Assembly (NCBI GenBank): GCA_016906335.1 | Contig: JADEYG010000008.1 | Location: 1 to 29,693, forward strand | DNA: 29,693 nt | Reading direction: 5' to 3' | DNA from: Novakomyces olei | Lineage: Eukaryota; Ascomycota; Novakomycetes; Novakomycetales; Novakomycetaceae | In this document: positions 1-9,179 of the stretch, in pieces | How the letters are laid out: every line of letters starts with the position of its first letter | How positions within the stretch are numbered: the first letter of the stretch is position 1 | Made by a program: the position numbers and the translations under genes | Notes under the pieces: generated by a model | Told to the model about the DNA's origin: nothing | What the model saw: only the letters and a program-made list of their open reading frames with translations | Databases searched by the model: none

Positions 1-81
1 ATGTGGTACCGGAAAAGCCGACGCGTACTTTGAGACTTGCTTCCCGAATATTGTACCTGACAGCACAAGTCAGCGAGCTGA

Positions 82-708
82 ATTATAGTTTTGCTGAGCA
101 AAGTGGTTTCGCAGTGGGAGGAAAAGCAGCGGCTCGGGGATCGATCCGTTTGCACAGCGCAACGGGTTCCGCAGGGGCTTGTCTTAAGCTGCAACCCGAA
201 AACCACACAAGAATCGGCTTCACTTAGCAGAGCCCGGGAGATTGAGACGGAACTGCTCTTATGGAGCTGCCCGGCCGAGTACAATGAAACCGCGCTTCAA
301 TTACTGGCTTTTTCGTATCGCAGTGCTGCACTTTTGCATCTTTATCGGACACTGAGGCGCTATTTTCCCGATTTAAAGACAGAATTGGAGACAAAGATGG
401 CCCAGCATGTAACGCACATCTCTGAAATAGTTTTGCAGATGAGCGAAGGCTGCTTGGCAGAATGTACTTTACTTTTTCCGCTCTTTATGGCCGGCGGCGA
501 GGCGGAAGACCCAGAGCAGGTGCGGGTTATCCGTGAAAAGCTCGTCTCTATTAATAAATGGCGGCGGTTCCAGAACGTTGATCTTGCTCTTGAAGTGCTG
601 GACGAGCTTTGGCGGCTAAGACGGGCCGGGTCACTGGGGCCAGACGGCACTAGACTGGATTGGCTACACATTACAAAGTCTCGCAATATTCAGCTGGCTA
701 TTTCTTGA
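82..708 (+). CDS. C-terminal part of a Zn2Cys6-type transcription factor (fungal_trans_2 domain)
   Basis: The frame is open from the stop at 79-81 to TGA at 706-708. Its C-terminal two thirds has the look of the fungal_trans_2 region (family of UGA3/ARG81-like regulators): SYRSAALLHLYRTLRRYFP, then LLFPLFMAGGEAED, then QNVDLALEVLDELWRLRR. In this family these helices form the ligand-responsive middle/C-terminal domain; the DNA-binding zinc cluster would lie upstream, outside the window. The N-terminal join is unclear: all three forward frames show coding-like stretches in 1-90, and either an intron or frame damage may lie there. No good ATG exists in this frame before the conserved part, so this is a 5'-partial gene. 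Its tail-to-tail position with the maltase gene (200 bases apart) makes it a candidate regulator of that cluster, which is inference. Confidence 0.72.
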   Translation: MIVLLSKVVSQWEEKQRLGDRSVCTAQRVPQGLVLSCNPKTTQESASLSRAREIETELLLWSCPAEYNETALQLLAFSYRSAALLHLYRTLRRYFPDLKTELETKMAQHVTHISEIVLQMSEGCLAECTLLFPLFMAGGEAEDPEQVRVIREKLVSINKWRRFQNVDLALEVLDELWRLRRAGSLGPDGTRLDWLHITKSRNIQLAIS

Positions 709-910
709 AAGTCTCAATAGTATAGTGACATTTAAAAGCAAATTCAGCAAGGAGTATTAGGTGCGCATTAATTCTCATGTTTATTGGTGCGAGTAATTGA
801 AGGTTCAGTAAGTGTGATTAATATGTTCTAGATTTTTATTGGTTCAGGTCTATGTTTAGCTATTCTAATCTCAAACTTATCCCCCTTTAACAGATCTGAT
901 AGATATTGCA

Positions 911-2707
911 TTATGGATTAACAAGGTATACACGGCCCTCAAACGGAGCCAATGAATCTGACTTGTTATCCCGTACCGTAGACATAATCTGCTGCAGATC
1001 CACACTCGCACCACTGGGCAGAGTGAGCTGTTCCGCGCTAGGTTTTTGAAAAGGTAAATGCTTTGCGGTAAAGTTCAGCACAACCAGAGCTTTGGATCGT
1101 GCAAAAGACTCCTTAACAAAAATGTGCAAGTCTGGATGTTCTGGTGCAACATCCTGATAGTCGCCATAGACAAAAAAATCCTTGTACTTGCGTCGTAGTG
1201 CAATAGCCTTTCGCCAAAATGCAAATACGCTATCCGGATCATCAAGCTGGGAAGTCACATTGATTTCCTTTGCTAGAGGATGGGGCTTCATCCACGGCTC
1301 TTTGACCTCCTTGCCTGCTGCCTCGGCTGCTTCGGAAAAGCCGCCATACTTTTTATCGGACCACGCCACCGGGATTCGGGTATGATCCCGGGCAAAGTAG
1401 GCGAGCGCATTAAAGGCCTTGTCCAGTGCCAGCGCATTGTCGGCACCGTACTTTTCCTTGATTGAAGTAATGTGTCCCACGCTCCCGATATCCAGATAGT
1501 TTTCCAGCGGGTATTCTGCCTTTGGCGCGTTTATACTCCCAATTTCCTGGCCCTGGTAGATGTACTGAGTTCCCGTAAGACAGGCCTGCATGAGCGCCAA
1601 CAGTTTCGCACTGCGGGCGCGGAATTCTGGACTATCATCCGCGAAGCGGCTGACGGACCGGGCCTGATCGTGATTTTCGAGAAACACGGTACTCCACCCG
1701 TCCGTATTGCGAATAAGCGATTGTGTCGCATCGATGGCGCGTTTAAACACGGGCAGTGTAAAGTCGTGCGGCTCGGCATCGTACGTTATAGCCTTGTTCA
1801 TGCCGACGGAAACGACGTCAAATTGAAACACCATATTTAAAGCGTTCGCTTTAGCGCTTACATACTCGAGAACATGTCGCGGATCCGGTGTAGTGGAAAG
1901 TTCTCCGACAGTTATGGCGCCGTACGCGTTTAAAACACGGCTCATTTCTTCCAGGTATTCAAACATGCGAGGCCCATTGCACACAAGTTTCCAAGCTGGC
2001 TGATAAGGAGCGCCCACGTCTACAATGGGCGCATCGGGAAACGTGGGCGGTTTACTGTACATGTTTACCGTATCCACACGGAACCCGTCAATCCCACGTT
2101 TGAGCCAAAACTCCATAGCCGATGCGTAGATTGCCTGTCGGGTTTCGGCATTGTCCCAGTTCAAATCTGGCTGCTCAATGGCAAACACGTGGAGGTAGTA
2201 CTCTTGCGTGGCTTCATCCCACTCCCAGGCACTGCCGGGTCCCCAGGCGGCCCGCCAGTTATTCGGCGGCAGCCGTTCTCCGGTGGCGGAGTACCGGGCA
2301 GGACGCCAAATATACCAGTCACGCTTCGGGCTGTCCTTACTGCTCCTTGACTCCTTGAACCAAGCGTGCTGGTCGGACGTGTGATTAATGACAAGGTCCA
2401 GCATAACCTTGATGCCCCGTGCATGAGCCTCGCGGACAAGATCGTCCACGTCCTGAAGGTCTCCGTACAGCGGATCGACACGTTCGTAATTCGAGATGTC
2501 ATAGCCCATATCGACACGCGGACTCTCGTACATAGGGCAGACCCATACGACGTTGACGCCGAGCGTTACGAGATAATCGAGCTTGCTCGTAATACCGCGA
2601 ATGTCTCCGACCCCATCGCCATTAGAGTCGTAAAACGAGGACGGGTAGACCTGATACACTATCGCCTCTTTCCACCATTGCCGCGTGTGAGTGCTAAAGG
2701 CCGACAT
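911..2707 (-). CDS. Alpha-glucosidase (maltase), GH13, cytosolic
   Basis: Hydrolyses terminal alpha-1,4-glucose from maltose and related oligosaccharides inside the cell. The protein is a complete, intronless 598 aa, close to the usual 580-600 aa of yeast maltases. I chose the ATG at 2707 because homologues begin a few residues before WWKEAIVYQVYP; the frame stays open upstream to 2803 but that stretch is low-complexity Ala-rich. The TIM barrel carries all GH13 marks: DLVINH (about 104-109), GFRVDT with nucleophile D212, VGEL with acid/base E269, and ENHDQ with D347. The residue after the nucleophile is Thr; budding-yeast maltases have Thr there and isomaltases have Val, so alpha-1,4 specificity is likely. 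There is no signal peptide, so the sugar must be imported. It is divergent from the transporter at 3281 with 573 bases between the start codons, which suggests shared control. It is one of the few undamaged genes here. Confidence 0.95.
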   Translation of the reverse strand: MSAFSTHTRQWWKEAIVYQVYPSSFYDSNGDGVGDIRGITSKLDYLVTLGVNVVWVCPMYESPRVDMGYDISNYERVDPLYGDLQDVDDLVREAHARGIKVMLDLVINHTSDQHAWFKESRSSKDSPKRDWYIWRPARYSATGERLPPNNWRAAWGPGSAWEWDEATQEYYLHVFAIEQPDLNWDNAETRQAIYASAMEFWLKRGIDGFRVDTVNMYSKPPTFPDAPIVDVGAPYQPAWKLVCNGPRMFEYLEEMSRVLNAYGAITVGELSTTPDPRHVLEYVSAKANALNMVFQFDVVSVGMNKAITYDAEPHDFTLPVFKRAIDATQSLIRNTDGWSTVFLENHDQARSVSRFADDSPEFRARSAKLLALMQACLTGTQYIYQGQEIGSINAPKAEYPLENYLDIGSVGHITSIKEKYGADNALALDKAFNALAYFARDHTRIPVAWSDKKYGGFSEAAEAAGKEVKEPWMKPHPLAKEINVTSQLDDPDSVFAFWRKAIALRRKYKDFFVYGDYQDVAPEHPDLHIFVKESFARSKALVVLNFTAKHLPFQKPSAEQLTLPSGASVDLQQIMSTVRDNKSDSLAPFEGRVYLVNP

Positions 2708-2820
2708 GTCGGTGGCAGCGGCAGCAAACGCGGCCAAACCGTCGGGAACGCCATGCCTTAAATTCGCGCTCGTTATCGCTGCCACTCGTAAATCTCTAGC
2801 CAATCAACATATACAGCGTA

Positions 2821-2834
2821 TAGGGTTAGGGTTA
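2821..2834 (+). repeat. Internal telomere-like motif
   Basis: TAGGGTTAGGGTTA, two TTAGGG-type repeats in the promoter of the maltase gene. Such teloboxes are bound by TTAGGG-binding factors (Tbf1/Tay1 kind) in yeasts; use here is not shown. Confidence 0.6.
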
Positions 2835-2971
2835 AATGTTTTCAATATTCGGTAAAACCGCAATTGTTTCCCGATATAGTCTCGGCCATCGCAGAATATA
2901 TGAGCGATAAGGCGCGAAGGGCGGTGCCCACGCAGCGCTGATTGCACCTGTCAAAAACCAGCCAGGCTAAT

Positions 2972-3010
2972 GTGAGATAACGTATCTCACGTCAGCCGAG
3001 TGCTGACGTG
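2972..3010. promoter_or_regulatory. Two abutting perfect palindromes, operator-like
   Basis: GTGAGATA-acg-TATCTCAC occupies 2972-2990 (8-base arms). CACGTCAGC-cgagt-GCTGACGTG occupies 2988-3010 (9-base arms). They share the triplet CAC. The first contains GATAA-type half-sites and the second TGACGTG, a bZIP/CRE-like core. They lie midway between the divergent maltase and transporter genes. Confidence 0.6.
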
Positions 3011-3280
3011 TACAAAGCGTCTCTATCTCGCGGCGCACATTCGAATGGCGTATGCCCACTTATCGCGCGCGACACACCTGGCCAATCGCGTTCCATCGGC
3101 ATTGCCGATGAAGCACCGGGTTCTCTTATCCACACGTTATCAGGAGAAAATAATGGGGAGATAAGAGTACTTGCAGGAGAAAATTCAACATGACAGGTGA
3201 ACTGCGCGCGGCTTTAAATTGACGAGCAAAGACCGCATTGTACGACAACTTTTAGAGATCGCTATACCTTTTATTACAAA

Positions 3281-5363
3281 ATGTCTACTTCAACAGCTGA
3301 CGAAATTTCCGGCACTGCTCTTGGGCAAAGTTTTTCTTCGGAAAAGAAAAAGCCCGAAGTCGAAGACGAGCAGGCCAAGGCCAACGTAGTCTACGGCACC
3401 GTCCATGTTGCCGACGAGTCTGAACTCTCGTACTTTGAACGCAAAGCCGCATTGATCAATGAGTGAGTGTTCCAATCTTGGTTCAAAATTTTACCAGCTT
3501 TTTTGGCCAGAGTTATTATTCTTTTTTATTTTTTTTTCCTTAGCCTTCAATCAAGCCGAACCTTTGATTCTTGAAATATTGTCTATGTCTATTCCTATCG
3601 AAGCTTTCGGCTAACATGTATAGCGAGCTCGACAAATTCGGGTTTGGCAGGTACCAGCAATGCATTTGGCTGCTCTGCGGATTTGGGTATTTTTTAGATC
3701 TTGCCTGGTCACAGGGCGTTGGCCTCATGGCAACGGCCGTATTGTAAGAAAACCGTTGTTAGCTTTTACTTACGCATTTGAAAGCCAGGAAATGAACGTT
3801 CCGGCTGGCCGGCAAGGCCTCATCTTCACCTGCGCAAATGCCGGACTAGCGTATGTTAACCCTAACCCTCGATTAAAAATCTTAACAGTATTAGGATTGG
3901 TGCCTTTTTCACAGGTATTCTCACAGACATTGTCGGGCGCAGATGGGCTTTCAACATTACGTGCCTCATTACTTCCGTATTTGGCATGCTTCTTGTAAGT
4001 TTATACCCAAACCAATTTGAACAACTTGCTAACTTTTTCAAGGCTGCCAGTAAATTCAACTATGGAGCTATTTGCGGCATTTATTTCTTGTCCTCTATCG
4101 GTCTTGGTGGAAACATTCCTATTGACGCTACAATCGCCCTTGAATTTATGCCACCTAGCCGCCGGTACTTGGTATCCCTGCTGAGCATGTGGCAGCCAAT
4201 TGGCGTCGTTGTTGCTTCGGCTATTGCTTACGGCACGGCTGCCCGGTACCGATGCGGGGCCGATCTGCCTTCTTGTCGGGCTGTGAGCGAAGGCGAAGCT
4301 TGCTGCTCTGTCGCCAGCAACATGGGATGGAGATATATGGTTATTGTGATTGGTGCAATGACTCTCTTCATTTTTTTTGCTCGCTTCCTAATTTTCCGAT
4401 TTTACGAGTCGCCAAAGTTTCTTGTAAGCAAAGGCCGCGAGCAAGAGGCAATCGACGTTTTGCACAAAATCGCTAAATTCAATCGTGCACCGGCTCCTAC
4501 TCTCACTATGGAACATTTCTACGAAATTGATCGCGCAATGGGTATTGACCGTAATGCCCTTAAAGCCACAGTTGATGCCAAGGGAGCTTTTACGCGCGCC
4601 GTGAACGACATCAAGTTTCTTAAGGGTCTTTTTGAAACGAAAATGACGTGTTTTCTTTTCGTTCTTCTCGCTTTCACCTATATGGTAAGACTTGATTTAG
4701 TTTCCACGCCTTTTTACAAACGTTGTGATTCACGTTTAAATTAATATTAAATCCAAAATTTGCTCTTATAATGGTCGTTATTATTATATTTTTGTTTAGC
4801 TTTATTATACTAACATCCCAGGGCAACTACTGGTCCTTTAATTTGGCCGGGTCTTTCCTTCCAATTATTCTGCTTCGCAATAACGTGAGCTCAGGCGCTA
4901 CAACTGTCACTGAAACGTATCGTGAATATGTGTATATTTACTTGCCCGGAATTATTGGTGCAATTATCGCTCTTTTCTTGTTCAGCTGCCTTTGATTGGG
5001 AGAAAATGGTCGCTCGTTATTTCTGCTGCTTTACAGGGTCTGGCAATGGCCATGTACACACAAGTGAAAACTACGGCAGGCTACGTAGGGCTCAACGCTT
5101 TCGAGTACATTATGCAGACTTATTTTAACGCTGTACTTTACGCATCGGCACCGGAGCTTTTCGATACGCCATACCGTGCCAGTGCTAGCGGTATGTTGTC
5201 CTGCCTTGGCCGAATTGCCGGGATTGTGGCGCCTCTGGCAGGACAGCGATACATTGGACAAGGCAGCCAGGGAGTCTTGTGGCTCGGTGCTGGCGGTATT
5301 TGGCTGTCCAGTATTCTCATGGTATTTTTGCCCATCGAGATGCGAAACAGACAGATGTATTAA
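3281..5363 (+). CDS. Major facilitator transporter (sugar/SV2-like), six exons, one apparent frameshift
   Basis: Predicted exons: 3281-3462, 3624-3743, 3785-3850, 3895-3994, 4043-4684 and 4822-5363, giving about 550 aa. Donors GTGAGT, GTAAGA, GTATGT, GTAAGT and GTAAGA pair with acceptors mostly preceded by CTAAC-like branch sites. The joins restore family text such as DELDKFGFGRYQQCIWLLCG, ANAGLAIGAFFTGILTDIVG and GNYWSFNLAGSFLPI. MFS marks are visible: D-x2-GRRW in loop 2-3, ESPKFL after TM6, and RASASGMLSCLGRIAG in TM10-11. The family (fungal MFS proteins resembling SV2/sugar porters) is a 12-TM plasma-membrane group of mostly unknown substrate; neighbour maltase suggests a sugar, by inference. 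Intron 3 acceptor was set at 3894 because it gives LAIGAF. Near 4983 the frame changes: upstream reads IIALFLF, downstream PLIGRKWSLVIS. One base appears to be missing in a short C run. This is either an assembly error or a recent pseudogene. Confidence 0.85.
3856..3869 (-). repeat. Telomere-like motif inside intron 3 of the transporter
   Basis: TTAACCCTAACCCT begins right after the GTATGT donor of the short third intron (3851-3894). It is the C-strand orientation of the TTAGGG-like repeat. Confidence 0.6.
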
Positions 5364-5902
5364 GGCTGTGCTTATAATCTTGTTCAAACGCTTTTACAGT
5401 AGATATAATAAAGAATTTTTTGATTTAGCGTAATTAATTGAAATTGTGTAGATTGGTAAACCTTGTAAATTTTTTATATATAAACAATTACATGATTGTG
5501 TAATCTTGATCAAGCGAGTCGAAAGACTGCTAAATAATTGGAATATGTTCAAAAAACAATTAATAGTAAATGAAAACTGCTCTAAAAAATATAAAATTAT
5601 AAAATAGCCGCACAAATGATCTTGAGTAATTGGTACAAATAACAGTTTTGTTCATTGGGCAACTCAAGCTTAGAGGTAGCAAAGACTTTTATGACTTTAG
5701 GTGAAAAAAATCGCATGTCCCTTACACAAGAATTCCAGCTAATTAAAAAATAAACACGATGCACCGATGAAAATATTACCATAATCAAATAACAAAGTAA
5801 AAGAACTGGTGATAATATATAGTCAAATATACAAACATGTTTCCCACATTCAAACCATTAGCCATAAGCAAGAACATAAAAGCAAATACGCAGACGGAAA
5901 TT
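5364..5902. other. AT-rich convergent intergenic region
   Basis: About 540 bases between the 3' ends of the transporter and the minus-strand regulator. It is AT-rich, with short chance open frames only. No gene or RNA was recognised; both genes would end their transcripts here. Confidence 0.5.
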
Positions 5903-8686
5903 TTACGCGGGTCGTGCATTGTCAAATAAACTTGACCAATCAATCGGCTCTAAGCCTGCCTGTTGCCACATATCCCACATATCGCCTCCCAGACTAGCAT
6001 GTAATTGCTCACTTAAATTGGCGGCGTCACCAGCTGAAAGAGCTCCTGCATCGATACTGCCTTCTTGGGTATGAGCGCTTTCTGACACTATTGTATTCAT
6101 CATCTCGTGTAGAAGCGGAACATAGCGGCGGGCCAGATGACCCTGAGGAGGACTAGCGGCTTCAAGCGTACAAGCAGCCAGCTTTACCAGCTTGTAAAGA
6201 AGACTTGTTTCGGGTTGCTGTCCAGGTGTCGATAGTTGGGTATATTTTAAAAGATTCACTGCAACGATTAGTTTGAAAAGCAACCAATTAAAAAAGCACA
6301 AATACGGATATTGAATATAAGAATTAAAATTAAACAAAATATAAACTGAACTTAACATTAAAAAACAAAATAACTATTATAATAACCAATATTGAAATTG
6401 AACAAAGCAATGAATAAACAGGCCGAGGTCAAACTTACGGTCAATGTACTTTCTGAGCCAACTGTTCAAAAGGAAAAAAGCCGCGTATGTTATAACCACA
6501 AGTAGTGATCGATAGCAAACGACATCACACTGATCACTTTGGGATCAGGTTCCAGTCGAATATCATCAGAGGGCAAAACCATCTTTCCACCAAGTGTGGG
6601 TCGTGATAAGTGCAAAAGAATTTGACGAGCCCAATCCACAGCCCACATTAAAGCCTGTTTGGTCCATTGGCTCTGATCAGTGTTACCGAGAAAAGTGCAA
6701 GTATATGAAAGCCGATACCATCGAAGCGAGGTGAAAGGAAAATGCTGGCTCATAGTATCTGATCTTTGATTATCTTGACAAGACGTGAAATTCCATTCAA
6801 CCTGCTGCACTTGCCTGTCAAACTCCTCAACGTCTCCGATGCTTGTTGGCCTGCAATTGGTGAGGTGAGTGAAATGGGCGACTTGAAACAAAGACGTCAA
6901 TCGTATGTCAGTGGTCTGCGTGAAACGACACCGGCTAAAATTTGCTAGAACCTCGCTAACCGAATTTGTGTTTAAAGAGCAAGGTCTCCTAGATGAAAGA
7001 GCAAGACTAAAGATAAAGATAACAGTCAGAAACGCTAAATAAAACAGATATGGTGACAAACTTTTAGAAAATAAAACCAAAAGAGTAAAAACAAATCACA
7101 AATAAAATAAAAACTAGATTGAATTAAATTAAAATTATCGATACTGAAAACAACAACATACTAATGGTCACTTTCTATAAGGTAGAGCATCGTCCGAAAC
7201 TTGCGAGCATCCATTCTGGCAACTATGTCAGGGTTTCGAAAGCTAGCACAGCAACTTTTTTCCAGTTCCAAAGATGTCGCCCACCGAATAGCCAGGCTCA
7301 AGTAATGCCAAGCACCGGCCTCGGAAAATCTCGAGCGAAACTTTTCGCGATCAATGCACACGTCAAGAGGCATCCAATGAGCGCACAGTATGAGGGCTTG
7401 CACGGTCTCAAGCATATGATCCTCCAGTCTTGGACGTAAAGTAATCCGCATTATTTCTGCATCCAGTAGACGAACTAGATCAGGGTATCGAGGGTGAAGC
7501 CAGCAAGAAGATCTGACTATTAGCAGTGAAATAATTAGCCATTTAATCGAAGCATACTTCGACGGAGCGCTCCAGAAGCGCGCACCAATACAGAGGATAG
7601 CGAGGAAAAGCAGCATACTCCTCCCACGGACACTATCAGCATTAAAATCGATCTCTTCGTCCAAAAAGGGAGCGTTAGGATGGCCGTAGGAAAAGAACCT
7701 GTTTAGTTTAGATTGGAATCATTGATATATAAAGAGAAGGAAACCAACTAAAATGTAATTAAAAGATAAGCAGAGCAAATATTACAGCTTGAACATGACT
7801 TGCGCCTCTGCATGCGTCAAAACGGATTGAGCAATAGGATCATCCATCTCAAACTCGAGAGGATCATCCGGCTGAAAACGGTGCAAAGTCCGGAGAGGCC
7901 CGTCCGTCATAACTGCACCCGAAGAGGCGGCAAATGTACTTGTCGACGCAGTCCGATTAATTCGGGGCGCGGGCCTTATCAAAAGCAATGGTCAGCAGAA
8001 ATAAATTTTTAAATATTTGCATTACGAGACTGGTATAGGGGGCAGATAGTCCTGCTGCCGTGAACTGGGCGCTATATTGTTCCCGAAAGATTGCTTGTTC
8101 GTGAATCCCGAGTCTGACTCGGTGGAAATCGGGCTCGGCCGCCCAACGTGCTGTGATAATTCCAGCCTTTTCTCCAATTCACCAACCCTATTCGCATTAG
8201 TCAGCCGCGAGCCATTAATAGTCTAACCGTTGAGCAAGCAGTTGAACCTGCCTGGGCAAATCTCCATCACCGTTTGCGATTGGCTGCTGCGACGCATCGA
8301 CTTTTATCCGGCCAGACCAATTGCCGTCTTCACTTGCGGCCATTTGTGGCATTTGTGGGGCCATAGTCCCTTCCACCGTGCGGAGAAGGCCTCCGTGACA
8401 GGTACTGCCTTCTTCAACTGGCGTCGATTTTGGCAGGTTCATATGGGCAAACGGACTGTGCCGCAAGTCCATCACCTCGTTCTGAAAGCTGCACTGCACC
8501 CTGCGCGCCATACAAGGCCGGCAGATAATACTAGTCGTGAAGCCACCGCACTTTTGTTTTCTTTATAAAGTCAGGTCTTTCTGTGCTATTGGAACAATCT
8601 CACCTCTGCCGACACTGCGCACACGAATGTATCGTGCGGCCCGACGGTAGCGAATATGGGACCCGACGCGATTCCCGAGGAGGCAT
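5903..8686 (-). CDS. Zn2Cys6 transcription factor, eight exons, one apparent frameshift
   Basis: Predicted exons in order: 8604-8686, 8228-8560, 8026-8187, 7786-7974, 7558-7698, 7162-7512, 6439-7006 and 5903-6258, giving about 727 aa. Splicing exon 1 to 2 rebuilds a perfect zinc cluster: CAQC, RQRKQK, C, then nine residues, CRPC, six residues, C. The third exon supplies a coiled-coil linker (VGELEKRLEL). The middle homology region follows: FFSYGHPNAPFLDEEIDF, then LHPRYPDLVRLLDAE, TVQALILCAHWMP, AGAWHYLSLAIRWATSLELE and ESDHYLALSSRRPCS, the pattern of the fungal_trans domain. The C-terminus is acidic/aromatic (GGDMWDMWQQAG, DWSSLF), like an activation region. Introns carry GTGAG/GTTAGA/GTAAT/GTATG/GTAAGT donors and CTGAC, CTAAAC or CTAATC branch-like sites; the 45-base intron at 7513-7557 is optional because it is in frame. 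Near 6496 one base seems missing, where DHYLW changes frame into VITYAAFFLLNSWLRKYID. Likely nuclear; target genes unknown, with the adjacent transporter and maltase as obvious candidates. Confidence 0.85.
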
Positions 8687-8990
8687 TAAAAGCTTTGCTG
8701 CTTTACTTTTTTCTGCCCTCTCGCAGCATTGTTACTGCAATGCCGATCGACCCGCTCTCAGTTTGTGATTACAGTTTATATTCTTTGTTGTACTTCGTCA
8801 GTCTGTCTACACAGTTACTGATAACAGTTATCTGATAGATTATCAACGCTATGAAATGGAAATTTAAATAATAAAAACTCCTATAAATAAAGGTTTTTTT
8901 AATTTATGGAAGTAACAATATGGCCATTGACAGCTCCATTAGCGGCACGAAAAAAGTAGCCCCCACCACACCTCGCGTTCTACCTAAAAC
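8687..8990. promoter_or_regulatory. Upstream region of the Zn2Cys6 gene with a GATA palindrome
   Basis: The sequence upstream of the start at 8686 is AT-rich. It contains the perfect 13-base palindrome GATAACAGTTATC at 8820-8832, with further GATAG and TTATC copies at 8833-8848, a cluster of GATA-type half-sites. Assignment as promoter rests on position. Confidence 0.45.
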
Positions 8991-9179
8991 CAATGCGCTT
9001 TTCTCGACTCAAGCACCTTTCCTGAAGCCAGTAAATCATTTTCAAGTGTAAAATCAGTCCCGTTGTGATCAGCGTCTGGCTGGATTATTGGCCGCCCGTA
9101 AAAACTAGTATTACAGAAGATGCTTTCACCTGAATCATCATTTCCACGCCTTTTGGACATTCTCAAAGGAAAACCCTGA

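Larger units (their letters stand above)
2708..3280. promoter_or_regulatory. Divergent promoter between maltase and transporter
   Basis: This 573-base intergenic region must drive both genes. It is GC-richer than the flanks on the telomere side. It contains two abutting palindromes (2972-3010), an inverted pair CTCTTATC (3123-3130) and GATAAGAG (3160-3167), and several other GATAA/TTATC motifs (for example near 3059 and 3138). These are the core recognised by fungal GATA factors. A telomere-like TAGGGTTAGGGTTA sits at 2821-2834, about 115 bases upstream of the maltase ATG. Which motifs are used is inference from their symmetry and spacing. Confidence 0.6.

Noticed and set aside
53-88. A 36-base intron at the start of the first gene
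   Set aside because: GT and AG are present, but the length keeps a frame that meets a stop at once, so the join does not work.
1472-1840. Plus-strand open frames inside the maltase gene (also 2366-2761 and others)
   Set aside because: Antisense shadows of a strongly conserved GH13 gene with no family features.
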